Shown: positions 1 through 14,800 of the stretch, piece after piece
Position numbering within the stretch: position 1 is the stretch's first letter
How the letters are laid out: the number at the start of each line of letters is the position of its first letter
Assembly: GCF_910592395.1 (NCBI RefSeq)
Contig: NC_088319.1
Coordinates: 5,144,001 to 5,208,000, forward strand
Length of the DNA: 64,000 bases
Direction of reading: 5' to 3'
Source of the DNA: Lineus longissimus
Lineage: Eukaryota > Nemertea > Pilidiophora > Heteronemertea > Lineidae
Translations under genes and position numbers: made by a program
Notes under the pieces: generated by a model
What the model saw: the letters and a program-made list of their open reading frames with translations, nothing else
What the model was told of the DNA's origin: nothing
Database searches by the model: none

Positions 1-18
1 CCTTCTGACATATTCAGC

Positions 19-124
19 CAGTACATTGGGGGATGAGTCCCCCAAACCCCTCCCCCATTCTCTGAAAGTGATAGGTTTTAGTCAGTACATTGGGGGGAAG
101 GCCCCCAAACCCCCCTCCCCCATT
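19..124. repeat. Two-copy short tandem repeat
   Basis: Two units of about 41 bp (19-59 and 83-124) share a CAGTACATTGGGG core followed by a C-rich CCCAAACCCC tract. Each unit can fold on itself by pairing its G run with its C run. No coding content is visible. Confidence 0.7.
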
Positions 125-676
125 GGACTCTAAAAATAGAATTCCTTGGAGACGCTGAACAATAAGGCCCCATAAAGAAGTAGTCCCCGCCCCGGTAGCT
201 GTCTCATATCTGCTGACAGAAGCAGCTCTTTGTGGTGAAATAATAATTGAATTTTCAACCTGCTAGCCTAGATATTTGTGTATGTTTCTTCACCAGTTAG
301 TTAATAACGAATTTTTGTAGCTTACGGTATATATTCGTAATTGTTTTAAATGCGTTTCATGTTCAAGTGTCTTAATTTGACAATTTGGCGATAATACAGG
401 TGTTGGATGACAAGAATAAGAATGATCCATCATGTTAGGATTATTTTCGTTCATTTGACCCCCAATTATATTAATGCATTATAAAGTGGGTCTGACCTAG
501 GCCTACAGCTCATCCTGATTTAAATGGCATGAAACCCCTGGCATGCTGGGCCCTGTGCCCCCTGTGCAAATTTAACCGGTACAAATTTAAATTATGTGAG
601 TACCCCCCCCCCCCCCCGTATGGCCCTAAGAAAATTTCTAGTCAAGGCACATTGGAAATTTTCCTTTTTCCAGAGC

Positions 677-1304
677 AGTTGTGGTTGGAATACTAGTAGA
701 TTGGAATGAATTATTTCTTCAATGATATGAAAGTTGAAACCCCTCTGAGTACAAAAATGCAAAGGCAAGACACATCATGCATGTCATGACACCCATGCCC
801 AGGAGCTTTTTCTCATTTCTGAAACAGTTGTGGTTGGAATGCATTTCCAAATCAATCCGTCAAATCTCTATGCAATGAAACGTCACAACTGTCTCCACCT
901 ACGTTGTCCTGTAGGCTATGTCCTAGCAGACGATTTTTAAATAAATGATGTGATTGATATACTTGTAGATTGGAATGAATTATTTCTTCAATGATATGAA
1001 AGTTGAAAACCCTCTGAGTACGAAAATGCAGAGGCAAGACACATGCATGTCATGACACCCTGGAGCTTTTTCTCATTTCTGAAGCAGTTGCATGGTTGGA
1101 ATGAATTTCCAAATCAGTCCGTCAAATCTCTATCCAAATGGAACTTTAAGACCACTCTATATTTGTGCAGTAGTGTTAAAACTGTCTTTTTTGAAGTAAA
1201 GTACGTGAATCGAGAAGAAGAGGACGTTTGCTTTGTCTGCAATGAAATGTCACAATTGTCTCCGCCGACGTTGTCCTGTATGTCCTAGCAGACGATTTTT
1301 AAAT
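677..1304. repeat. Diverged direct duplication
   Basis: The block 677-943 is repeated at 960-1304. Both copies contain TTGGAATGAATTATTTCTTC, AATGATATGAAAGTTGAAA, GGAGCTTTTTCTCATTTCTG and a shared end GTCCTAGCAGACGATTTTTA. The second copy carries roughly 100 extra bases near 1140-1235. The small ORFs here look like chance frames. Confidence 0.8.
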
Positions 1305-4300
1305 CCCACACACTTCAGGACAGTGGCGCCGGTGTGAATAAATCTACTTGCGTGAATGGTCAATGGCTCATGACGTCATGAAATAATTGCGTCACGAGGT
1401 AGGAAACAATGGGAATCATGGTAACTGTGGTTGCGATGCGTCGTGAAAGCAGGATCGGCAAGCGCGGCCCGTATGGAATGCAACAAACTGTACCGGAACC
1501 GGAATTGTCATGGGTCTGCACAAATTTTTTCAGATTCGAATGATGGATATATGAATTTTGTTTACACTTTATACACACGTAACCATTACACTCACTACGT
1601 TGTGTGAGTTATAAACAGAAAGGAAACAATTACCATTACCATGGTAAACGACCTAAAGTGATGACTTTTTTCGTCAGATACAGAGTAAATCAAATGGATT
1701 TTGTGATGGGAGGCCCGCTCGCGGAAGTTCATGCGACGAGGTGCAAACGCCCCGTAAAATACCTGGGAACAAGGTTCTTAATAAAGATAAGGAAAGTAAC
1801 CTTGTCCACCTTCTACATGCAATGACGCTGCGGCATAAGTTATGCCAAATATGGGAAACAAAATGGCGTCACCTGGTGTGAAAAAATAAATCGCGTGCGC
1901 CGTGGGCTAAAAACTCAAACTCGCCCCAGTGCCGAAATTTAAAAAAGGAACGAAATCAGCGCCTCTTGTGTAAAGATTGCTAAAAACGTTGTTAGATGAC
2001 CCCCTTAGCCCATTAAAATAGTCTCTACGTTGTAAATAAATGGACATTGCAATCATGTAATTAGGGGGAATTCACTGGTCTATGACCCCCAGGATCTTGG
2101 AGGGTCCTGCATGGTGAGGTTGCTCTATATACTTTAGTATAGGTTTTTTATCTTTGTTGAGTGGGAGTTGGATGGACTCCCTCATCCTGACAATATCAGG
2201 CCATGCATTTCATTCGATACATACTTACTCGGAAACATGCGTAAGGAAAAGTCGTGTTGTAGGCCCTGTTTGCAAGAGGATGAGACTCCCTGAGCAACCC
2301 ATTTGTTAGGGTGAGGAACGAGACCGGTCCACTGCGTCCGGAGCGTAGAGTTGGGTGGGCTGATAGGAAATTTCGACCAACCTGATTAACTTCTGATCAG
2401 CCTATAGTCACAACCATGCCACCTAATCCTATGGACATCATGTCACACGAAGGATATCCCATGGATATGTTTGAGTTCAGTTGGGTTAGACCTCAGGTGT
2501 GATGCAATTTTGAGAATCACATATTAGGCCTTCTTGTTCGTCAAACCTTTAATAGCTTGACCACAATCGTTGTTTTGCGCCCGGTTTGGTGAAGCTGAAG
2601 ATCACAGGCGTTGACAGGAGGAGTGCCACCCGGGAGGATTGCGCCCGGGAGTGCGTTCCCTGGTTCTGGCCACTAGCACCCGGGGGCCAGCAATTTACAC
2701 CGCGTCTTCCTATTTGGAGGCGGGATGGTTCTGGGATAGAGCTTAGAGTCTTAAACTGATCAATCCAATCGCAAAATACCGAAAACCCAGAATTATAATT
2801 AGAGAGGACAAGATATCGTTCCGCTAACACTAACACTAGCTATAACGATAACGATATTTTTAACGTTACCGTATTAAATAACGTTTTTCAGGTAAAGAAA
2901 CAGTTGGCTACGCTATTTCACCGCCAACGCTATTTTTTCCAATTATTACTAAACACAAATGCGAGTCCTTATTTGCGAGCATACAAAAGCGGGTTGCACA
3001 TGGACCACAATAAACCTGGTACAACCATTTGCCCCAGGAATTTGAAGGTGATGTTCTTTCACTTCTTCATTTTATCTGCCAAAAATGATAAGGGCTGGTC
3101 TATTGTCGTCCGTGGTTTTTGGTATATTCAATCTTATTGCCCAGTATGCAAAGATTTTGATCAGAGAACGAAAACGAGCACTGCACTATAGGGGCAATTG
3201 TGATGACGGATATTGCGTTGCCTGCTGACAGAAATGCACTTAAACTGAGTGTCTAAAGTCTGGTAAAAATCACATATAATTCGTAGCAATAGTGTTATCA
3301 AAAGTATTGGTTTCTGCTCGTCCGGGCTTCTATATGATCATCCCACACCATTTTCCCGTCCTACGAGTACGGCTGGGACACCACTGATAAGATGAGTGTA
3401 TTATTGGTGCATACAGAGTTCTTCAATAGTTTCTGTTCTGTCGTTTTGATAGAGATTAGGACAGGGTATATTTGACTGCTTAATCATGTTAATTGGGAAG
3501 TCTTGAAAAAATGTGCAGGTATCAGCAATAGCTGTCTTAAGTCGCAGGTCTGTGCTGGCTAATCTGATGTCGATGTCGAATCAAATTGGGGTGAGCGTTC
3601 TGGACGCTTTCGTACATTTTGCCTATACTTCTAATGTTATCCATACCTCACTGTTTACGCTTTCCACTCGTGTGGCGACGTGCTTGTGTGGTCCTCTGAA
3701 TATCTACCACCAGTGTCCCTTCTTGTTTTACATTCCTTTTCTCCAAGTGCACAATACTCTCGCGAGTCTGAATTCCTGGCGTCGTATAAACAGCAGAACA
3801 TTGTCAAAACCCAGGCAATTCCGAGAAGGAATGTCACGAATCAGAGATATATCCTGTTCTCTTAATTTTTTTATAACAAAATTCGAGTAAAAGTGGGCCT
3901 AGAAAAAACTGATTTATTATAGTATTTCTAAAACCACAAGTCACAAAATAATCTCACGTCAGGTGAAAGGGGAAGTGCAATTCCTGACGTCACCGTCTAT
4001 GTCACCTAAATTTCCGCGAAATTAAGAAATAAAGTGAAAAGACACAAATATTAACTAATCATTACGTGTATCAATATATACATAAATCATTCTGCATACG
4101 AAAACTTCTATTTAACAATAATATTTTAAAATATGAGTATTCTTGACTGTAAAATCTCTTGTCACACGGACATATTCAACAGGGAGGTTTCGATGGTGAC
4201 CATAAAGTCTTGATGACTCTGACTTGGCTTGGCTTGATCAGTCTGAATACTTGAGGGCTGTAAACTTCAGGCTGAAGTTTTAGCGGAACAGATTGCGTAT

Positions 4301-5144
4301 TGTGAAGTCTATCTTGAAGCGAAGAACCAAGACACGTTGAAGTCAGCAAACGTGAAGTGAAGTCCTGTTACATTCAACTTTGAGTGAACCCACTTTTTAT
4401 CGCCTGATCAGTCAGGAAAGTATAGAACTTTTCAGGACATTATGAAGCAACTGAACACAGCGCGGGATCGTCTAGCACAGCCGGGGATCGATACAGAAGT
4501 CCGAATCAAACGTTGTATACAGACATAAACAGAACCAACTCGAATATCAATATTGTACACTGTTAATCTATTTCACTAAACCTATAGCCGCTAATCGGCA
4601 CTAACAGGAGACTTAATACCCAATGTATGTATTGAAATGAAATTGATGTTCAGGCCAAACTCCGTGGATTCGGAGGAGCATACAGTATATATGCCAAGGA
4701 CGCCGTAGCGATGTAGGTTTGAGATGAGAGGACCATAGCAGTCAATAAAGTAGATTGTTGTAAAATTTTGGACGGATTGAAATGTTTTGCAAATCACACG
4801 CTGGTTCGAGCCCCTTCGTTTTCCTCAGTGGTCCCCTAAAACTCTGAACAACATACGAACCTGTGGGAAATGTCAATAGCCAGACACGTTGAACCTATTT
4901 CGGTGAGCTTTACACACGATGAATCTATTGAGAACTACATGAATCTATTGAGCTTTTTCCAAACTTGTGCCAGATCAATCTTGAAAAAACACGTAAGTTC
5001 AGCACCCTGAGGAAAGCGAAGGGTTGAATAATTAAAAGATAGCTCACTCAACTCTCATTACGCTTTTAGAACCCATAATCTATCTAACGCTCATCGCACA
5101 TCTTTGTTTTTATAACATTTACGTTGGTAGACCTTTTGGTCGAT
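1305..5144. other. Intergenic, no gene recognised
   Basis: This is the 3' flank of the CLCA gene. I saw no splice-flanked exon, RNA gene or transposon protein on either strand. The longest open frames (for example 3513-3890 plus) have no recognisable motif or composition. A TATAAA-type variant of the polyadenylation signal lies on the minus strand about 30 bases beyond the CLCA stop (near 5108-5113), but its use is a guess. Confidence 0.5.
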
Positions 5145-5812
5145 TTACAGCCCTTCATATTTCCTTCTTAGGTCGCCAACATTGCTGTAACCCTTGTTGG
5201 CATAGGTATACGATGGTGGTGCGAGTCCTTCCAGCCCGACATTATAGTAATTAGAAGCTGCTGCCCCCTGTCCTCCATAGAAAGCCTGCGGTGAGCTTGG
5301 TCTTGGCACCTCCTGTCCTACATGGTAAACAGCTCCTTGTTCTCCATTATAAACAACTTGCGGTGGGTTTGAGGTTGGTCCTTCCCGCCCAAGGTTGATG
5401 AAATCTTCCGACCGGTCTGGTGAAGGTGTCTTCTTCTTCTTGCAGAGACAGACAAAGCCAACGACCACTGCAATCAGAATGACAGCGCTAATACCAACAA
5501 AGATGAGTATGATCGACAGTGTCGAAGGCGAAGGTTCGGTTGCAATTGCAATCACATCCCCATTTGAAAACTTGTTTGGAAGAGTCATGGAAATGCTGAT
5601 GATGTTTGAAGGATCGCCCTCGTTTCCCACTTCATCTATGGCACGGATGGCTAAGAAGTATGTTGCGGTCTTGCTGTAGTCAGTCATGTTTATCTTATGC
5701 GTCTCTTTTTCACCAGCATTCTTCGGGGTTCCTTCCAAATGGATTCGAGAGCTGTTCTCAAATCGTTCACTGATCTCTTCAAAGGTTCCAATGCGGAGGT
5801 CATAAGTCATGT
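5145..5812 (-). CDS. CLCA exon 14: FN3 end, membrane helix, tail
   Basis: 668 nt, residues 818-1038 and the stop TAA. The FN3 part ends with [19 protein letters not shown]. The hydrophobic helix [20 protein letters not shown] (about 915-940) is followed by CLCKKKK, so the tail is cytoplasmic. The tail carries a loosely repeated Tyr/Gly module ([46 protein letters not shown]). I do not recognise the tail repeat from another family. It could be low-complexity or a Tyr-signalling or binding segment. Confidence 0.93.
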
Positions 5813-8800
5813 CTGAAGAAAGGAGCACCATTTACGATAAAATTAATGGACAGGGCTCAGATTGCCTAGATCGCAGTCTTCCGTGCGATGTCCACGCGAC
5901 CGCTGATGTCAAAGTTCTGTCGTCAGCGCACGATTGAAATGTCTACTTTGGCCAATGATAGAGTTTCAAGAAGCTCACGACATAAGTGACAGCAAATGAT
6001 GACCAGATAGACCGGCCTGGCCCGTCCCACTTCATGTACAGTGGATCGGTGTCTATTTCGATTGGCTAATGACCAGACTGCTCGCCATTGAAGCAGATGA
6101 ACTATATCTCTTTTTCATTTCTGTTATTTATATGGCTGAATGAGACACATTTTTCGCATGTTTATACCAACAAAGCATTGAGTCTAATAGCAGACAACAG
6201 CATTTTAACTTACTGCTACTTTGGCTGACGTCGTCACCAACAGCAGTCCAGTTCAGGGTCACCTCGACCTTTTTGGTGTCCAGGAGGACAAGTTGCAGGT
6301 CTCTTATCTGTGGTGGGGGTAGGACATCCACTAGAGTGGGGGAAGATGGTAAATCGACTCTCAGTTCACCAGCGCTCGCAACGCGCTGTATTGGCCCAAC
6401 CGTCTGGTAAGTGGTCACAGGTTCATTGGGGCCTGTGGAGAAACGAATTGTCCAAAGTTGTTGTGCTATTAGAAACAAAACACTATATCTAAGCCTAGAG
6501 TCAAATAGATATGTTTCAATAAGCTGAGACATTTTACCGACATGCTGAATCTCTGCAAACTCCTTTGAGAGTCTCTTTCATTGATGTGGAGCAATTTCGA
6601 GGAAGAGGCACTTCTTGCACACGTTGAAGCATATAGTGCGGTTTAATCCTTATTATGACAATATGAACCGAGATGTAAATTTACACTCAACACTGAAGTA
6701 TCTAAAATCTAGTTTGCATAGACCTTCATATACATGTACTGAACTTTGCAAGTCTCCAAGGGCAAGTCTCCCAGGGCAAATCTCATTTTCTAGGGAAATC
6801 TTCCGGAAAACAAACATGCGATCTCTCTATGCGAAAATAACAGTTCCCGGTGACAAATTTTGTTCAACAGATTTACGACAATTTTCCTACCTGTTCCGAT
6901 GATGGGTGCACCAGACGCATTGCTGTACTTGGCAATCTTGCCCGTGTTCTCAGAATTATCAACAAGTATGGTGACACTGTAGCGACCCATCTCGTTTAGC
7001 AGGAACCTCCCGAACTCAACTGAATAGACGCCATCATTTGCTTTAAGGTCAATGCCTGGAAGATATCATACAAGAATAGCAGAAGGAAACTATGTAATGG
7101 TATTTTTAAAACTACTTCAGTGATGGGCAGAGAGGAAATATGTCGTGCCTCTGTCCTCACACACCATCGGACTCGTGTCAGTAGGATGAGGGACTCTGCC
7201 GGCCATATTTCGGAAGGAATCATCGCGACGTTGTCCAGTCAGACTCACTTTCGGTTGTTTCAGATTGGTAGCTTGGTGATTTGGCCATCGCTCACTTTGG
7301 GAGTGGTGTTGATCTGCTGTAGGCCGAGAGGTTCTTCCGACCATGTTTCGATAGCAAAAATGCGGCTGACTATTGGCATAGTATCAGTAAGCAGAGGGGC
7401 TCTGCCGGCTATTTCGAGATGGTAACTTGACATTTCTGACCACTTGCTTGATATAATTACATGTATATTAGTATAAAAGCAGCCTAGGTATTCTGCCAGC
7501 CATAGTGCATATAAGATGTCAGCGTCTGTCGTATTTCAGCGTAATGAAGTGAATAGAATGACAAAGTCATATTAGCGGTTTGAATGCAAAAGAGGTAAGT
7601 CGAACACATCTTTATTCTTTTCAGTACCTACCAAAGCCCTTGTCTTGGAGATTCACATGAACAGTTTGCAACAGTCCGGCAATACGGCCTGATATAGCTG
7701 CAGTAACTTTTAAGCCAATGACGGGGACGTAACCCCTGGACACCTTAGGAAGGAAATGCAATCAGTATTAGCATTTATGGAGTCAGATGATACAACTCAT
7801 ACAAATAGGCTTAATGAAGGCGCAGAAGTAGAAAATGTCCCGCCGAAAAAAATATCCGGCCCCATTGTATTTTGACAGATGATGGTTTATGGTTCTGAGC
7901 CTATAGTATTGTTATCTTCCTTTGCTGTATGTATATATGTTTCTTTGTAATCAGAAATTGCGCTGGCGCAATCCCTGTTTGTTTGTCCCGCGGTCAGGTC
8001 AGTTTCGACCGGGAATTTCAACTGTGTACAAGCCTTGTGAGACTGGAGCTGTGTGTGTTGACAATAATATTATACGTGTGTTTATCTCTGGAGTTCGTGT
8101 TCTGTTCCGGGAACCCAGCTCCGTACACGAATACTAGCATCCATCAAGCCGGAGAAATCGCAAGCTCTCGCGTCTCTGCTTGATGAAATTCACACCAATG
8201 AAGGAGCCAAAGTCATGCGTGCCGCAGCCCACCAGCACTCAAGAACGAAACCCGTTTCAAAACGATCAGGATTCAAAACAACACGAAATGAAAAGCAGTG
8301 TCCTTTGTGCAAGGAAGCGAACCGCCCAGGTCAGAATCATTTTCTAAGTGAATGCGTGTACCTGCCCGACTCTGATCGCAAATTCATGCTCAAATCTCGC
8401 CAAGTAACCGGTGTACATGACCATCATGCAACACGCATAGTCGTCTACAGTGGAGCTACAGGCAGCATGATTAGACTTTTGACAACCAAACGCCTTGGTG
8501 CGGACATTCGTAAAAGTTCTCAGTCGGCTCACCAAGCTGATGGTTCCTCACCTTTAACAATTGCAGGTGAGACAACGCTGACTTTTGTGCGCGATAAACA
8601 CGAACTTTATTTTTAAGGACTAGTTGTAGAGAACGTTGATGTCGAAGTGCTCGCGGGAACACCCTTCATGGAATACAATGACATTACAATCCGTCCCGCA
8701 AAACATGAAGTCATACTCTGTGACGGTACCACGTTCGTTTATGGCTCTCTAAGTAGGTCATCTAGCCGACACGCAGTACGCCAGCCCAAATTATCCGCGC

Positions 8801-11800
8801 GCCACCCACAGCAACCACAGTTTGGCCTGGTGAATTCATGGAAGTTGACATTCCAGAAATTATTCCTAAAGATTCTGAATACGCACTTGAACTGCACGGA
8901 CGGGCAACCGATTTGCAAGGGGAAATTTGGCCATCTCCTCGCATCGTAACTAGCGTTGCCGGAAAGATTCGCATTCCAAACCTAACCGCAGAACCACAAG
9001 TGGTCAAGCGTAACGAACACTTTTGTCAAATCCGCCCCGTATTTGTCCCTGAAGTCGACCCAAAACATTACAATTTCGAGACTAACCAACCACGACCTGT
9101 ACAAACTGAAAAACACAGCGCTAATGTACAGCTTGACCCAAACAACATACTGCCCTCAGACATCAGGTCTAAATTTCGCGCCGCCCTGAAAGAGTATGAC
9201 GATGATTTCAACCCCATGTTCACTGGCTATAACGGCGCCTCTGGTCCATTCCAAGCCAAGGTAAACATGGGTCCTGTCAAACCTCCTCAGCGCAAAGGCA
9301 GACTTCCTCAGTATTCCCGCGATAGGCTGACGGAACTTCAAAATAAATTCGACGAACTGGAAAACCAGGGGGTATTTAAACGACCAGAGGACATTGGCGT
9401 TTCAGTAGAATACTTGTACCCATCCTTCCTTGTGAAGAAATCTAACTGCAACTTTCGCTTAGTAACCGCATTTGCTGATGTTGGACGCTATAGCAAACCC
9501 CAACCCTCCCTCATGCCAGACATTGACTCCACACTTCGACAGATCGCTTAATGGAAGTATATCATAACCACTGACTTGACCAGCGCTTTCTATCAGATAC
9601 CACTATCGAAAGAATCCATGAAGTACTGCGGAGTCGCTACTCCTTTCCGTGGTGTGAGAGTCTACACCCGATCAGCTATGGGCATGCCAGGATCAGAAAC
9701 AGCACTGGAAGAGTTAATGTGCCGCGTCGTCGCGATGATCGCTGACGATTTGTATAACGGGGCGTCACGCCTGAAGAATTACTACATACTTTCAGAGGTT
9801 CCTCCAGGTTCTTAACGTCAACCACTAAGCACTCTCCGCTCCCAAGACTAAGATTGTCCCAAAAAGCACGACAATACTAGGTTGGATCTGGTGCATAGGT
9901 ACACTTCAAGCCAGTTCTCATCGTGTAGCCACGCTCGCCTCCCGTAGCTTACCCGAAAAGGTCAAAAATCTTCGATCATTCATAGGTGCATACGAGGTCC
10001 TAGCACGGGTCATCCCAAACTGCACCTCCATACTCTCTAAGTTAGACTCAGCCACAGCTGGTGCTCAATCTAAAGACCCTATCAAGTGGACAGACATCCT
10101 TCGCGACGCTTTCCATGCAGCACAGAAAGGGATAATGACCAGCAAAACCATCAAGGTACCACGAACTGACGATGAACTCTGGATTGTGACTGATGGAGCA
10201 TTCCGTGATCCTGGCATTGGAGCTACCCTCTGTGCCACCCGCTCTGGAAAAACTCACATCGCTGTTTTTTTTCAGCGCCAAACTGACCTCGTCTACCTCT
10301 TCAGTGACTACAATAAGAACTCGACTCGCGACCGCTACTTAGTCACAGAATCTGACGCAAATTGGGGTAACATACGCAAATTAGTCGGCAACAGCTACGA
10401 AACGCTCCACATCGCGTCAAGAAATCTGAATGTTACAGGGTAACTGCTAAACTGTATAGAGGCAATGACTACCAATGCCTTAGGGAGTAAAACAACATAA
10501 TAGAATACATTCGTTCCCGGTCATTCTATCGTCATCCTGACCCTCAAGGGTTGGATCTACTCCGCCGTCCCGGACTCCGTTACACCAATAAATGAGGGGA
10601 GGTAACGGGCCGATTAACTCTGGTGGTTCAGACTGTCTATCGTAGGACACTCAACTTCTACACATGTCTAAATCAGCCGCAGTCTATTACCGATGTATCT
10701 TCTTCTCGCCAGCATGCGTGGTCCTCCTTCGCAACGATAATACCGATCAAGACCATGCTAGGGTGCGAACAGAACCGATCGTGAGTGAATGACGTGGCTG
10801 AGAATTCGACGCGACCAGAGACTCCCGTGACCCGTGACCTCCTGTCTGATACTGACCAGGTTGTTATTCATGTAGAAGGTCAGGGAAGAAAACGGCAATT
10901 TCGGTGCTTTCTTGCCCGACGATAATGTGTATTTTAATAAATCATATTCGGTAAAGAAGAGAAATAACTAATATCAAAATCAAAATATTAGAGAAATAAT
11001 TAAAAGAAATAATTAAAATTATTCCTCTGATATACCGACATCTGTATGTTTAGCAGAGCTCTTTACCTTCCTACTGATGACTAACACAAAGCAGTTAGGT
11101 AATGAATGATGATGCCGATAATGTCATTGATATTCTGTTCATTCCGTGTTCGTCTGAAACAAAAAGGCAACAAAAAAGAGTATACCAACCTGAGCAAAAA
11201 CAGATGTCTGTGCGGCTGGACCAGATGCGAGGTTATTGTTGTCGTCTCCGAACCAAGACTTGATACTGATTGGCGCAGCATCTTCCCCTTCGCCAACTGG
11301 CTTCGAGAGTACGTTTACCAAGACTGCCGTGTTAACGTTTGAAGCTACTGTATAATTCCATTCACCTTTCTGAAGTAAAAGTTAAATGATACATGTAAAA
11401 TAGAATCACCGTCTGACATTCTGTGCCAAGTGGTCCATTTATCAGAATACTCAGCACTCCTGATTCGTGCTGATCAGCAGCGAAGTTTCTCGAACTGCGC
11501 CTCTCAGGCCGCCTGCAAGTGTACATTTTTTTGATGTTTCTCATGTCCCAGTATGCTGAATTGCGAATGCAGCTGTTACCGCCAATGTATTGGATGGTGG
11601 GGGGGGGGGTCATTAGCAGTTACGTGTAGTGCAGCATATCCCACAAAGCATGAGCTTACCATTGCAGTTCCAGGAATGTTTATCTGAATAACCTGATTAG
11701 TCCTGTCCTCTCGATACTTCGCGATGTCACTCTTGTCGATGACTGACCTATCGGGACCCTCGAGATGAACCTCGACCACAGCATTATGAGACAAATAGTT

Positions 11801-14800
11801 GAATGTGATTGTAGTGTCCTTGCCAATGGTGAAGTCGATAGCAAATTTACCCTGAAGTCCTTTTATCTTTTCCAAATTCTTTGCAGAACTCGCGATCTGA
11901 AAAATGATTGGACGTATATATCACAAAATGACAAAGTCAAATTCTAATGATAATGAGTTCAAATCTTTGGCCCATCTTGACACACAAGCCCTGAGATCCT
12001 AAGACCATTCCTATTATCTCAGACGTTTCTAGGGGATTTTTTACGTTGCAAGGCAGGGTGCGTGGGAAAGATTAAATCCTCGTTTGCAAAAAAATGCAGA
12101 GATTGTTTCCTTACATTCTGATCATCGATCAAGCCAAGTCCAAGATATTCTTCACATGATATTATGATGCAATTCAACGTGTTCAATGGGGTAGTTGATA
12201 AAGCTTGGAATCAGTGAAACCTTGGAACCAGTGATAAACCTTGGAAAAGTCAGTACTAAACCGTGGAAGCACTGTGCAAGTACCGCGTGAAATCGGGTGC
12301 GTTCCTTCCACGATTTATACCCTTCCAACTGCCAATCTCGTCCCAGCTGACTTTATTGATAGCAATTTGCCAGTAGTTTCAGAAACCACCTTTTTGTGGA
12401 GTATGACGTCATCATGGAATGCATTTGAAATGCGTTATTGTCGTTAAAAAATAAACTTATATTCATGACGGGCCGCAATTGCAAATATCTAATGATTTCT
12501 TTTCAATGAATGCAAAAGAAAGGTTTTGTGATTGTTATGTATTCCATATACTAAAATAAAACGTTTTTATTAGAAGAATCATTTTGTATATATGATGCTC
12601 TGATTAAGCTTGGTAGATAGGACAAACATGCACACGGGAATCACTAAAAAATGTGTCCGCTTAGAACTGGTGACATCACGAAAAGATATCTACATCCCTC
12701 GATGTGTACATGAAGATGTACGAAATCGCTCACAGCGAAGGAATTTGTTCACATTTTTCATCTCCAAACCCGGCTAAAACCTTCGGTAATAAACCTTCAT
12801 CTACGTTTCTTGTCATGTTTAAGATGATGTACGGATAAGTGCCAGCCGGTACTGCATGATGTAGTCAATCTTCTCTGTATCACCATGTATGATCACACCG
12901 CTCCGTAGCTCAATAGGCCCCGTGTGGTGGCGTAGTAAGCGGAGCGCTGATTGGTGCATATTATGGGTGTGTGGTGGGCGTGTCGTGACGTGCATGCCCA
13001 TATTTGGGAGATCATTAATGTACACTGGAGGCGAGGTATGACTGGGTTGTTCTAAAATATAGATTATTGAATCGGATATGCGACTGATTTCTAAACTACC
13101 GTAAAATTCCGATCTGATCATGTAAAAATAATCTCCAAATATTGATTCGTAACCACCTTAGGTTCCAATGGCATTATTTCATGTTTTTATGCATTTTTAG
13201 GACTGATTCCAAGGTTTATCACTGGTTCCAAGGTTTCACTGATTCCAAGCTTTATCAACTACCGTTCAATTGGGATTGCCGATGGGTGGGCAATATTCAC
13301 CCAAGTTGTCCGATGAGGTGTCCTTCATGTCCTATGGACGGTCTTGCCCCACCTTAACGAAGCGCACTTAGATCCGTGAAATTAGATTATGTGCGTTCAT
13401 ATTGTAAGGGTTCACCATGCGGTAGACGCCCAAAGCGATAAGATATGACTTACCGTGACTGCTGAAGAACTGGCTGTTCCCTCGCTTTCGATACCAGCAA
13501 TGGCAGACATTGCATTGAAAAGATCTGCCGATGTTGCACTGCTCGTAGAGAAGAAGAATTGTCCTCCCGTCCTTCTGGCTATTTCTTCGAGGACTGGATC
13601 AGATGCATCGCTGTATCCGATTGTATAGAAAGTTATTCCATATTCATTGGCCGTGTGGATAAGAGAAAGTGGGTCTACACCACCACCATTCTTGCCATCA
13701 GTCATAAGGATGACGCAAGCACCCTTAGCCCAGGTTATACCGCCAGGTGTTGATATCAGTAACTGCAAGAAAATCGGTTGACATTAATACGCTGTATATC
13801 CGATTGCAAGTTATTCCCCATCTATTTGCCAAGGGGATCAGAGAGAGTGTATTTAAAATACCATCACCATTCTTACCGTCAATCATAAGGACCTAGCACT
13901 AGCACCCATTGGTCGTGCTATACATCACCAGATGTTGATGTCTGAACATCAACTTCCGGTGATCAATCGATTGTCATATAACCTTCTGTGTCGGTATATT
14001 TGATCTTATTCATTAATCTGTGTGAAAACTACCGGGTCGATTATTCGATGGTACCAAACTAGGTCGGCTTGTGCAACGAACCACGACACCAGGGCCCATA
14101 TTCATAAAAGTTCTTAACTTAAGTGCTATAAAACCCTAAGTGGTCAACTTCCCAAAGTTCCCCACCTAAAATGGGATTCATAAAACTACTCAGCGCCCCA
14201 CTTAGCCAGGTTGACCGCTTAAGTTTGAGTGCAACACTTATCTTTCTTCAAACGACGCATCAGGTACCCGTGTCACATTTCTTGTTGATTTCTGCCTATA
14301 AATTATATCATTATTCATTGATCGTGGGTGTTCAATAGTGCAAATTACCAATCATTTTTCTGTACACAATTGCATCGTCGTTGCCCGGGGATGTTAGGGT
14401 TCAAAAATGGCGTCATAAGCTATAAAGGCCGCAATGGATACCCCTAAGGATGACCTCATCCCCTTCCCAACGTCTCATATTATCTCCACTCATGAAACGA
14501 AGGTCCTAGAATCCAAATACTGTAGGCATTCGATCGACCAACCTGATAATACCGTGAAATCGAAGAATATGATAATAAAAACAGATAATTAAGGAGTGTC
14601 ATCTTGTTTCAGAAATTTGGATTTAGGTTGTTACCTTCGCAATTACTCGACTCGTGGTTGGTTTGGAAATGTTGACAGTATCACCACCTGTTTGAATGAT
14701 CCGCAAGGGTAAAAATTGTAAACCGGAGAGACGCAAGCAGTTTTAACTCAGGAGGCAGCGTGTAATTCCTCCTAGTTTCCGATTCGTGGTCATCCCTCAC

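Noticed and set aside
3513-3890. 125-codon plus-strand frame downstream of CLCA
   Set aside because: No motif, no exon boundaries, and equally open antisense frames.
4795-4815. GGTTCGAGCC, like a tRNA T-loop
   Set aside because: No matching acceptor stem, D-loop or anticodon arm around it.
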